Below are positions 44,774-51,882 of a DNA stretch of 64,000 nt, one piece after another. The DNA is from Acidobacteria bacterium 28-9. Its GTDB lineage: Bacteria > Acidobacteriota > Blastocatellia > Pyrinomonadales > Pyrinomonadaceae. Position 1 is the stretch's first letter. Every line of letters starts with the position of its first letter. A program made the position numbers and the translations under genes. Below the pieces are notes generated by a model, which saw nothing but the letters and a program-made list of their open reading frames with translations, was not told the origin of the DNA and ran no database searches. The DNA is taken from NCBI GenBank assembly GCA_002050355.1, contig MWYY01000030.1:62001-126000 (forward strand), written 5' to 3'.

Positions 44774-44871
44774 TTTTTTCATAATATTTTGACCTCTGTT
44801 TTCAATAACTGTCGCGCTAATAAGTAGAGAGAAAATTTTTTCTTTCAATAAAAAATTAAGGAGATAAAAAC

Positions 44872-45391
44872 ATGAATTGTTTAATCAATTGAAAAAAAAT
44901 CGTCGCCACCATAGTATTACTGGCTGTTTCGTCGCTCGGAGTTTTTGCCGTCGCGGCTGCTTTAACGCCCTCGTTCAGAATCCTGAGCGCGCCCGTTTTC
45001 GCCAGGGCAAGTTTTGCGGATCCGACCGACATCAAATTCAAGGTTAAGGGGCAGAGCCAGGAGGTTATTCAGGTAAATAACGCACGGGAAACGGTGATGC
45101 AGCAAATCGTCATTGCGCCCGGCGGAAATACCGGCTGGCACAGCCACCCGGGGGACCAGTGGTTATGCTGATAAAATCCGGTCAGATGTCCTTCTATGAT
45201 AGTGAGGATCCGACCTGCACGGTTCGCACCTACACGGCTGGTCAAGCCTTTATCGACAGCGGTCAAGGTCACGTGCATATAGCCCGCAACGAAGGCAGCG
45301 TAAATCTTGAGTTATGGGCAACATACTTCGACGTGCCTCCCGGCGGAGCATTTCGGATTGACGCTCCCGCTCCAGGAAATTGCAGTTTTTA
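44872..45391 (+). pseudogene. Broken cupin-domain gene
   Basis: A perfect AAGGAG ribosome site precedes the ATG at 44872, but codon 7 is TGA (44890-44892). After it the same frame gives a signal peptide-like stretch (KKIVATIVLLAVSSLGVF) and a cupin half (ETVMQQIVIAPGGNTGWHSHPG) with the metal-binding GWHSHPG. A 2-base shift near 45151 ends this frame; the cupin continues in the next one (PVVMLIKSGQMSFY, GHVHIARNEG, DVPPGGAFRIDAPAP) to the stop at 45389-45391. One nonsense and one frameshift lesion, so a recent pseudogene or two sequence errors. Confidence 0.8.
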
Positions 45392-45926
45392 GTTGCAACA
45401 GCGTCCGATGTCATGACTGGCTGTACGTTGCCGTGAGTGCCACCGAAGGAAACTCCTGACAATCCGCCGGACGCAATGTCGCCAATTATCTGTTTCTGAA
45501 TTTTATACGACCGCGTCGCTGAAATCGCCGTAACAATTTTCAGTTGTGCGAACACAAACCCGAAGCCCGCCCTTGAGCAAGGACGCAAAACTTATCTACG
45601 CTCTTGCACAAGCGCGGGCTTCTTAGTTATTCGGTTACAGTCAATTGAAAACTGCCATAGACGAATGGATTTTTGGAGGAAACAAAAGAAATGAAATAGC
45701 TCATATTTTCAAAACTTTGCATAATTTTCCCGGCGGCGTTTGTTTTCGGGCAAACGCCGCCGATTATCCAAACAAATTTCACGGGCGGGCGCGAATCCGG
45801 CTGCATGGACAGACGCAATTACGAAGTAATTTTAAGCAAAAGACAAATGTTAAATTTCGCGGCTTCTGCAGCGCGGAGCGATTGTCGTCCTTCGCATTGC
45901 GTAACGGCAGCGGCAAGCCGTCGTCA
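45392..45926. other. 535-bp gap without a gene, holding a hairpin at 45562-45622
   Basis: No frame here has recognisable content. The 20-base arms 45562-45581 and 45603-45622 (GAAGCCCGC pairs with GCGGGCTTC) pair at 18 of 20 positions around a 21-base loop, followed by TTAGTTATT. It may be a terminator for the cupin transcript or a palindromic repeat. The remaining sequence looks like eroded coding DNA with many stops. Confidence 0.5.
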
Positions 45927-47222
45927 TTATTTATTTTTTATATTTTGATAAACGATTTTTCCGCCGACAAGCGTGGCAACCGCCGCGCCGGTAAAATTCC
46001 AATCGTCAAACGGCGAATTTTTTGATTTTGATTTTGAATCGGCATTTTTGTAAGTCCAAATTAAATCAGGGTCGAGAATCGTTAAATCGGCGATTGAGCC
46101 GACTTTTAGTGTTCCGCGATTTTTTAATCTAAAAATTTTCGCCGGATTTGTTGAAAATAATTCGACAAGCCGTGCCAAATCAATAATTCCGGTGTGAATC
46201 AACCGTTCAAAGGCTAAACCGACAGCCGTTTCAAGTCCCGTGATTCCAAACGGCGCGCGGTCGTATTCGAGAGCTTTTTCGTCCGCGTGATGCGGCGCGT
46301 GGTCGGTTGCGATTGCATCAATCGTGCCGTCTTTGATAGCTTCGAGAATCGCTTCCAGATGTTCTTCGCTCCGCAGAGGCGGGGACATTTTCGTATTCGT
46401 ATCATAACCTTCGACCGATTTGTCGGTTAATGTGAAATGGTGCGGCGCGACCTCGCACGTTACGTTAATTCCTTCGTTTTTTGCACGGCGGACAATATCA
46501 ATCGCGCCTTTTGTCGAGATATGAGCGATGTGAATGTGCGCGCCGGTTTCCTTCGCCAGCAAAACGTCGCGTGCCGCGTCAATTTCTTCGGCAAGCGCGG
46601 GCATTCCTTTCAAACCCAAAAGCAAAGATAATTTTCCTTCGTGCATCACGCCGCCCGAAGATAAAGATTTGTCTTCGCAATGGTCAACCACCGGCAAATC
46701 AAAATCCTTCGCATATTCCATCGCGCGCCGCATCATTCCCGCATTCGGAACGGGTCGCCCGTCGTCAGAGACGGCAACCGCGCCCGCCGCTTTCATCTCG
46801 CCCATTTCGGCTAACTCCGTTCCGTCCGAAGATTTCGTAATTGCGCCGACGGGGAAAACATTTGCCAAAGCCGCGTGTTCCGCTTGCTCAATCATATAGC
46901 GTGTGATTGCAGCGTTATCGTTAACAGGCGAAGTATTCGGCATCGGACAAACGGATGTGAAACCGCCCGCAATCGCCGAGGCGCAGCCCGACCGAATAGT
47001 TTCTTTGTGTTCCTGTCCGGGTTCTCGCAAGTGTACGTGAAGGTCAATAAAACCGGGCGCGACAATCAAACCGGTTGCGTCAAAAACTTCCGCGTCTTTC
47101 GGCGCAGTTTCATTTTGACCGAGCCAAGCGACGACTTTATCGTCTTGGATTAAAAGATTCTTTCCGCTGTTTTGATTTTCCTGCGGGTCAATCAAATGAC
47201 CGCCTGTAATTAAAAGTTTCAT
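45927..47222 (-). CDS. pyrC: Dihydroorotase
   Basis: 431 residues, class I dihydroorotase of the amidohydrolase fold, catalysing the third step of pyrimidine synthesis. Zinc ligands are in [12 protein letters not shown] near residue 57-68, and MPNTSPVND is near 93. The His pair appears in HCEDKSL and [10 protein letters not shown], and the catalytic Asp in [12 protein letters not shown] near 307. It lies 3 bp after a lipoprotein gene, at the end of the pyr gene cluster. Confidence 0.95.
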   Translation of the reverse strand: MKLLITGGHLIDPQENQNSGKNLLIQDDKVVAWLGQNETAPKDAEVFDATGLIVAPGFIDLHVHLREPGQEHKETIRSGCASAIAGGFTSVCPMPNTSPVNDNAAITRYMIEQAEHAALANVFPVGAITKSSDGTELAEMGEMKAAGAVAVSDDGRPVPNAGMMRRAMEYAKDFDLPVVDHCEDKSLSSGGVMHEGKLSLLLGLKGMPALAEEIDAARDVLLAKETGAHIHIAHISTKGAIDIVRRAKNEGINVTCEVAPHHFTLTDKSVEGYDTNTKMSPPLRSEEHLEAILEAIKDGTIDAIATDHAPHHADEKALEYDRAPFGITGLETAVGLAFERLIHTGIIDLARLVELFSTNPAKIFRLKNRGTLKVGSIADLTILDPDLIWTYKNADSKSKSKNSPFDDWNFTGAAVATLVGGKIVYQNIKNK

Positions 47223-47225
47223 CGT

Positions 47226-47984
47226 CTAACAAGGCTCGGAGCCGCCCAGATACTTCCACTTGGAGTTGATGTTTTGGTGTTTTACCGTGCAGTCGCACTG
47301 CGAAGAATCGTAGCAACAATAGCTGCTGACGAGCAAATCAGGATTTCCGTCGTCGTTCAAATCAATCGCCGCGACGACTTGTTGGATGTTGACGTTTTCC
47401 GGCAGCATTTTTTTGGTCAAATCCGCCTGTTTCAATTTTTTAGCATTTTTCACGCCTGGATAAAAGACGAAAAACTCAAACGGCTGTTCTTCCGAACGCT
47501 CCGCAGCCGCGTCCATTTCCAGCAAGCGCCGGTCGGTTATCTTTTCAAATTCGACCTCCGTGCCGATTTTTTCCCGATCGCAATCCAGAAACGGAACTGT
47601 CTTGATTTTTTTGATTTTCAGCCAGAGATTTTTATCGTCAATCTGGAGCGGAATAGCAGTTACGAAATCGCCCGTTTTAACTTTTTTTGACCCGATGAAA
47701 AAGGAAAGCTCGCCGTATTGAAACGGCGGCAGCATATTCATTTTTTCATCTTTTTGCGTCGAGTGTCTGAAAAACGTTTCGATGGAGAAATCGCTAATCT
47801 TCGGCACGGGAAGTTTGACTTTCGGTGTTGTATTTGTCGGTGTCGGAATAAGTTCAGCCGCGTTTGTCGAGTTTGATTGATTGGGAATTTCTGCTTTTCC
47901 CGCAGTAGCATTCAACGGCGCGTCGGTTTTTGAACAGGAAAGCGAACAACTGATAGTTAATAAAAGGATAAATATAGTTTTCAA
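47226..47984 (-). CDS. Putative lipoprotein, unknown function
   Basis: 252 residues. A lipoprotein signal (FILLLTISCSLSC) has the lipobox Cys near residue 17, followed by a Thr/Pro/Asn-rich spacer and a globular region. The end (AAIDLNDDGNPDLLVSSYCC) has a calcium-binding-like DxNxDGxxD pattern of FG-GAP/dockerin-like loops and a Cys-rich tail (YCCYDSSQCDC). It is embedded between pyrB and pyrC but is not a known pyrimidine enzyme. Confidence 0.7.
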   Translation of the reverse strand: MKTIFILLLTISCSLSCSKTDAPLNATAGKAEIPNQSNSTNAAELIPTPTNTTPKVKLPVPKISDFSIETFFRHSTQKDEKMNMLPPFQYGELSFFIGSKKVKTGDFVTAIPLQIDDKNLWLKIKKIKTVPFLDCDREKIGTEVEFEKITDRRLLEMDAAAERSEEQPFEFFVFYPGVKNAKKLKQADLTKKMLPENVNIQQVVAAIDLNDDGNPDLLVSSYCCYDSSQCDCTVKHQNINSKWKYLGGSEPC

Positions 47985-47986
47985 AA

Positions 47987-48250
47987 TTAACCTCTAAATT
48001 CTGCAATCATTTCAATCTTTCCGATGAGATTTTTATTAAACTCTTCCAAATCTTCAGCCGGAATCCAATATTCTTCGTGATTTTTACCGCCGACAATTCT
48101 CACTTCGTATTTATCCAAAAAATCTTTACGGATTTTAAATTTCGTAACATAGCCGATTTTATCTTCATTGCATTTAGCATTCCAATCGCGGACTATTTGC
48201 ATCGCGTATTCTCCGTTCAAAACCGGATAGAAAATGGGTTGTTCAATCAA
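47987..48250 (-). CDS. Hypothetical protein, 87 residues
   Basis: A short soluble protein rich in charged and aromatic residues (FYPVLNGEYAMQIVRDWN, KYEVRIVGGKNHEEYWIPAEDLEEFN). No signal or membrane segment. Its close packing with the lipoprotein gene (2-bp gap) supports it being real. It looks like the small conserved bacterial proteins that often occur beside unrelated genes; function unknown. Confidence 0.65.
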   Translation of the reverse strand: MIEQPIFYPVLNGEYAMQIVRDWNAKCNEDKIGYVTKFKIRKDFLDKYEVRIVGGKNHEEYWIPAEDLEEFNKNLIGKIEMIAEFRG

Positions 48251-48332
48251 GCATGGCGGAAAAGCCGCAAAAACGCTTGCCTCGATTAAAGCAAATTATT
48301 TTGCCCCGACCAGACGATATAAAGTAATTGGT

Positions 48333-49280
48333 TCATGCATTGCTTGGATTGCCGCCCGTTGCCAGATACAAAACCGCCATTCGCACGGCGACGCCGTATT
48401 TTACCTGGTCAAGAATTAGAGAGCGCGAACTGTCTGCTACGTCTGAAGCGATTTCGATGCCGCGATTCATCGGTCCCGGATGCAGAACAATCGCGTCGGT
48501 TTTTGCCAGATCGAGGCGCTCCTGCGTTAAGCCGTAATGGATGGCGTATTCGCGCAAAGTCGGGAAATAAGCGGAGTTTTGTCTTTCTCTCTGAATTCGC
48601 AAAATCATTACTACGTCCGCGCCTTCGATTGCTTCTTCGACATTTTTTGCAACGGATAAATTTTTTTCGACAAGATACTCGAAATTCGTCGGCACAAGCG
48701 GTTTTGGTCCGGCGACGCGAACGGACGCGCCGAGTTTCGTAAGAAGATGAATGTTTGAACGCGCCACGCGAGAATGCAAAATATCGCCGACGATTGCGAC
48801 TTGCAGATTTTTTATTTTCTTTTTATGTTCACGGATTGTCATCGCGTCAAGCAGTGCTTGTGTTGGATGTTCGTTTGCGCCGTCGCCTGCGTTGACGATT
48901 GCCGCGCGGCTGACTTTGGCGAGTTGGTGCGGAACGCCCGCGCTCGAATGACGGACGACAATACAATCGGGCGACATCGCGTCGAGATTTAAGGCAGTAT
49001 CAATCAAAGTTTCGCCTTTTGTAACCGCTGAAGAAGAAACACTGATGTTGACCGCATCGGCGGAAAGACGTTTGGCAGCGAGTTCAAACGATGTGCGCGT
49101 TCGCGTGGAAGCCTCAAAAAAGAGATTTATAACGGTTTTGCCGCGCAGGGTCGGAACTTTTTTTATCTCGCGCTGGTTTATCTCGCGGAAATTTTCCGCC
49201 GTGTCGAGTATACCGACAATTTCTTCGGCAGAAAGATTGCGGATTCCGAGTAAATCTCTGCGGCGAAACGGTTTGTCCAT
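48333..49280 (-). CDS. pyrB: Aspartate carbamoyltransferase catalytic subunit
   Basis: 315 residues from the ATG at 49280 ([16 protein letters not shown]); a TTG start at 49322 would place the start in the terminator hairpin. It carries the carbamoyl-phosphate motif [13 protein letters not shown] near residue 54-66, the HP-type segment [11 protein letters not shown] near 133, and [11 protein letters not shown] near 273. It catalyses the committed step of pyrimidine synthesis. No pyrI regulatory subunit is adjacent. There is no clear ribosome site; an intrinsic terminator lies only 10 bp upstream of the start. Confidence 0.95.
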   Translation of the reverse strand: MDKPFRRRDLLGIRNLSAEEIVGILDTAENFREINQREIKKVPTLRGKTVINLFFEASTRTRTSFELAAKRLSADAVNISVSSSAVTKGETLIDTALNLDAMSPDCIVVRHSSAGVPHQLAKVSRAAIVNAGDGANEHPTQALLDAMTIREHKKKIKNLQVAIVGDILHSRVARSNIHLLTKLGASVRVAGPKPLVPTNFEYLVEKNLSVAKNVEEAIEGADVVMILRIQRERQNSAYFPTLREYAIHYGLTQERLDLAKTDAIVLHPGPMNRGIEIASDVADSSRSLILDQVKYGVAVRMAVLYLATGGNPSNA

Positions 49281-49290
49281 TTTTGATAAT

Positions 49291-49318
49291 AAAAAAGCAA
49301 GGCATTTTACCTTGCTTT
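49291..49318 (-). terminator. Terminator/attenuator directly upstream of pyrB
   Basis: A 9-bp perfect stem (AAAGCAAGG 49294-49302 with CCTTGCTTT 49310-49318) and a 7-base loop. On the minus strand it is followed by TTTTTTATTA. It lies in the 45 bp between the upstream small gene and pyrB, so it would terminate or attenuate entry into pyrB. Confidence 0.75.
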
Positions 49319-49325
49319 CCAAAAG

Positions 49326-49565
49326 CTACTTTCCGATAGAAATCAAAGTTTGCGCGACAATCGGCGGAACCTGAAGCGGGCAAAACATTTCAGCGTCGTA
49401 AAGATAGTCTTCGCCGTCTTCGTCCACGACGCGCAAGCCGCCGATTTTTTCGGCTTCTTCGTCGGGAATCGTTCGGTAAAGTTTACCGATTTCGAGCGAA
49501 GCTAGATAGCCTTCATTATTCAGACAAACGACAAATTGAGCGGTTTCTTTGTTCATAAATTTCAA
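49326..49565 (-). CDS. Small conserved-looking protein, second of a coupled pair
   Basis: 79 residues (alternative ATG gives 76). AQFVVCLNNEGYLASLEIGKLYR, then IPDEEAEKIGGLRVVDEDGEDYLYDAEMF. No signal or membrane segment. It overlaps the preceding small gene by 4 bp (ATGA), implying translational coupling. The sequence recalls small paired proteins seen in cyanobacteria and other bacteria next to the HWYEAHGIG protein below; that is recollection, not a search. Function unknown. Confidence 0.7.
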   Translation of the reverse strand: MKFMNKETAQFVVCLNNEGYLASLEIGKLYRTIPDEEAEKIGGLRVVDEDGEDYLYDAEMFCPLQVPPIVAQTLISIGK

Positions 49566-49801
49566 TCTAAAAAGGGAAATTTAATTTTAATATCTTTCTT
49601 ACCAATGCCGTGCGCTTCATACCAGTGAATTTCAGCAATGCGAAAACTGCCGTCTGTCAATTTAACAGTTGCAATACCCTTTTTCTTTAGCCAACGTCCT
49701 TTGCCATATCTTTTATTCAGTAAAGCCAGAACTCGAATCGAATGCCCGACGGCAATAGTTTCAGTTTGCGTAATTTCGCCCGCGATTTCAAATTTCATCA
49801 A
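49562..49801 (-). CDS. Small conserved-looking protein, first of a coupled pair
   Basis: 79 residues: FEIAGEITQTETIAVGHSIR, a basic stretch NKRYGKGRWLKKKG, then VHWYEAHGIG-like EIHWYEAHGIGKKDIKIKFPFLD. Compact, basic, no membrane segment. It ends in a 4-bp overlap with the following acidic small protein. A basic-acidic coupled pair has the layout of a toxin-antitoxin module, but there is no motif to support that. It sits between pyrR and pyrB. Confidence 0.7.
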   Translation of the reverse strand: MMKFEIAGEITQTETIAVGHSIRVLALLNKRYGKGRWLKKKGIATVKLTDGSFRIAEIHWYEAHGIGKKDIKIKFPFLD

Positions 49802-49806
49802 ACATA

Positions 49807-50388
49807 TTATTCCGTCGGACGCTCGAAAATCCCGACTGCTTCCATGTCGTCATATTCTTTAAGCATCACTTTTATAATTTCAGTCTTTTTCGTCGGCACA
49901 ACTTTACCGATGAAATCCGCTTGAATCGGCAGTTCTCGGTGTTCGCGTCCGCGGTCGACGAGAACTGCAAGCTGGACTCGTTTCGGGCGTCCGAAGTCCA
50001 TTAACTGGTCAAGCGCAGCGCGAATCGTGCGTCCTGTATAAAGCACGTCGTCAATCAAAATTATGTTTTTGTCTTCGATGTCTGTGTCGAGTTCCGTGCG
50101 GTTGACGATCGGATTTGCGCCGACAGTTGATAAATCGTCTCGGTAAAGCGTGATATCGATAATGCCGAACACGGGGCGCACGCCTTCGAGTTCTTCGATT
50201 TTATCCCGCAATCGTTCGGCAATCGGCACACCGCGCCTGCGAATTCCGACCAGATACAAATTTTTCGCGCCCTGATTTTCTTCAACAATCTCCGACGCCA
50301 GGCGAGACAAAGCGCGCTTTATACGCACGCCGTCCATTATTCTCGATTTTTCAACCAATTTAATTTCGTCAGCCATACCGTTGGGCAA
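49807..50388 (-). CDS. pyrR: Bifunctional pyrimidine operon regulator / uracil phosphoribosyltransferase PyrR
   Basis: 193 residues; starts at codons 5 or 18 are also possible since the first residues are unlike the family. The PRPP-binding motif is [21 protein letters not shown] near residue 108-128, and an upstream segment reads [18 protein letters not shown]. In Firmicutes and Thermus, PyrR binds pyr leader RNA in response to UMP. In other phyla the RNA-binding role is less certain. Heading a cluster with pyrB and pyrC supports a regulatory job here. Confidence 0.93.
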   Translation of the reverse strand: MPNGMADEIKLVEKSRIMDGVRIKRALSRLASEIVEENQGAKNLYLVGIRRRGVPIAERLRDKIEELEGVRPVFGIIDITLYRDDLSTVGANPIVNRTELDTDIEDKNIILIDDVLYTGRTIRAALDQLMDFGRPKRVQLAVLVDRGREHRELPIQADFIGKVVPTKKTEIIKVMLKEYDDMEAVGIFERPTE

Positions 50389-50425
50389 ATCGTAACAAAG
50401 AGCGGTTCAAAGTTCAAAGCATCTT

Positions 50426-50457
50426 TTACATTTATCATTTATCATTTATCATTTACC
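50426..50457. repeat. CATTTAT heptamer run between pyrR and pyrD
   Basis: Four consecutive units of the CATTTAT type, ending CATTTACC, in the 79-bp divergent spacer between pyrR and pyrD, 10 bp before the pyrD start. Here the unit occurs as a single arm rather than a hairpin. Confidence 0.8.
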
Positions 50458-50467
50458 GGTTTTTCAG

Positions 50468-51580
50468 ATGTCGAAATTATACAGAAATTTAATTCGTCCG
50501 ATTCTGTTCAAAACGTCGCCGGAAGCGGCGCACGAATTTGGAATCAAATCGTTAGAATTTGCGCTTAAATCAAAAGCAGCGCAGGATTTTTTCCGGCAAA
50601 AATTTGCTTGCCAAGAGTTCGCTGAATTAAAACGCTTCGGCTTGACGTTCAAAAATCCGCTCGGCGTCGCCGCCGGATTTGATAAAAACGGCAAAGTCGT
50701 TAATCAATTAGCTGCGCTCGGTTTCGGATTTGTCGAAGTCGGAACCGTAACTTTCAACCCGCAAAAGGGAAACGAAAAACCGCGCCTTTTCAGGTTGCAT
50801 GAAGACAAAGCATTGATAAATCGGCTCGGGTTCAACAATGAAGGAACTGCAAAAGTTGTCGGCAGATTGAAAAAAGCGAATCCAAACTGTGTTCTCGGCG
50901 TAAACATCGGCAAAAATAAAGACGTTTCGATTGATGATGCCATCGAAAATTATTTGCAAAGTTTCGATTTGGCATTTGCAATCGCCGATTATATTGCCGT
51001 CAACGTTTCCAGCCCGAACACGCCGAATTTAAGAGAATTGCAAAAAGCCGACCGTTTGGAAGAGCTTTTAAGCGCACTGCAAAAGAGAAACTCCGAACTA
51101 GGCGGGCAAAATAAAAAAATTCTGCCTCTTCTCGTCAAAATCGCGCCGGATTTGTCGGAAACCGAAATCGAAGCGATTGTCGATATTGCACAGAAACGTA
51201 ATTTGGCGGGAATAATCGCTACCAATACCACAACTTCACGAAAAGGTCTGCAAACAAACCGTACCGAAATCGAACGAATCGGAAGCGGCGGTTTGAGCGG
51301 AAAACCTCTTAAAAATCCGTCGAACCTGGTCATCAAACAAATCTACAAACACTCGAAAGGCAAACTACCGGTTATCGGCGTCGGCGGAATATTTTCGGCG
51401 CAGGATGCGTTCGAGAAAATCACTTCGGGCGCGTGTCTGCTCGAATCATACACCGGATTTATTTACCAGGGTTTTAGTTTCGCGCGCGATGTAAACTTCG
51501 GTTTGGCGAAAATTTTGAAACAAAAAGGTTTTAGCAATTTAGACGAAGCAGTCGGCACAGCCGTTAAAAATAATTTATAA
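50468..51580 (+). CDS. pyrD: Dihydroorotate dehydrogenase (quinone), class 2
   Basis: 370 residues, membrane-associated FMN enzyme passing electrons from dihydroorotate to quinones. It has the N-terminal amphipathic extension (LIRPILFKTSPEAAHE), NPLGVAAGFDKNG near residue 61-73, NRLGFNNEG near 118, the catalytic Ser region VNVSSPNTPNLR near 179, and IATNTTTSRKG near 255. These are class 2 features. It is divergent from pyrR across a short spacer. Confidence 0.95.
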   Translation: MSKLYRNLIRPILFKTSPEAAHEFGIKSLEFALKSKAAQDFFRQKFACQEFAELKRFGLTFKNPLGVAAGFDKNGKVVNQLAALGFGFVEVGTVTFNPQKGNEKPRLFRLHEDKALINRLGFNNEGTAKVVGRLKKANPNCVLGVNIGKNKDVSIDDAIENYLQSFDLAFAIADYIAVNVSSPNTPNLRELQKADRLEELLSALQKRNSELGGQNKKILPLLVKIAPDLSETEIEAIVDIAQKRNLAGIIATNTTTSRKGLQTNRTEIERIGSGGLSGKPLKNPSNLVIKQIYKHSKGKLPVIGVGGIFSAQDAFEKITSGACLLESYTGFIYQGFSFARDVNFGLAKILKQKGFSNLDEAVGTAVKNNL

Positions 51581-51882
51581 AAATAACAAAAAACAACTCG
51601 CATAATCATATAAAAATCAAGATTCTAAACTAACTTTCAATAAATCACCTTTTCTTTCCGTGTCTAAAAGCTCAGTTTGCGAAAGCGCGAATCAATGTTT
51701 TAAAGACTCGTTCTATAATGCGCGCAGCTGCAAGATTCGGCTTTTTCATACGTTCAAAACTCGGATAAGTTTCTGGAAAAACAAATGCCGATTGAAAAAT
51801 AATTAAAACAGAAAAAACGTGCGGCACAACCTTTTGCAAGGTTACACGCTCAAACGATGCGGGTGTCGAGGAACATTTTAAG
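51581..51882. other. 302-bp gap upstream of the alpha-2-macroglobulin gene
   Basis: No gene seen. A consensus TATAAT at 51714-51719 is the only promoter-like box and has no good -35 at 16-18 bp (ATCAAT at 17 bp). The ribosome site before 51883 is weak. Confidence 0.4.

Noticed and set aside
44890-44892. TGA in the cupin gene read as selenocysteine
   Set aside because: It lies before the signal peptide core, no SECIS-like hairpin follows, and a second lesion (frameshift) exists downstream. A nonsense mutation is simpler.
49281-49322. Upstream TTG start of pyrB
   Set aside because: It would start inside the terminator hairpin; the ATG at 49280 agrees with the family start.
49562-49801. Calling the small gene pair a toxin-antitoxin system
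   Set aside because: Only the gene layout fits; there is no toxin or DNA-binding motif.
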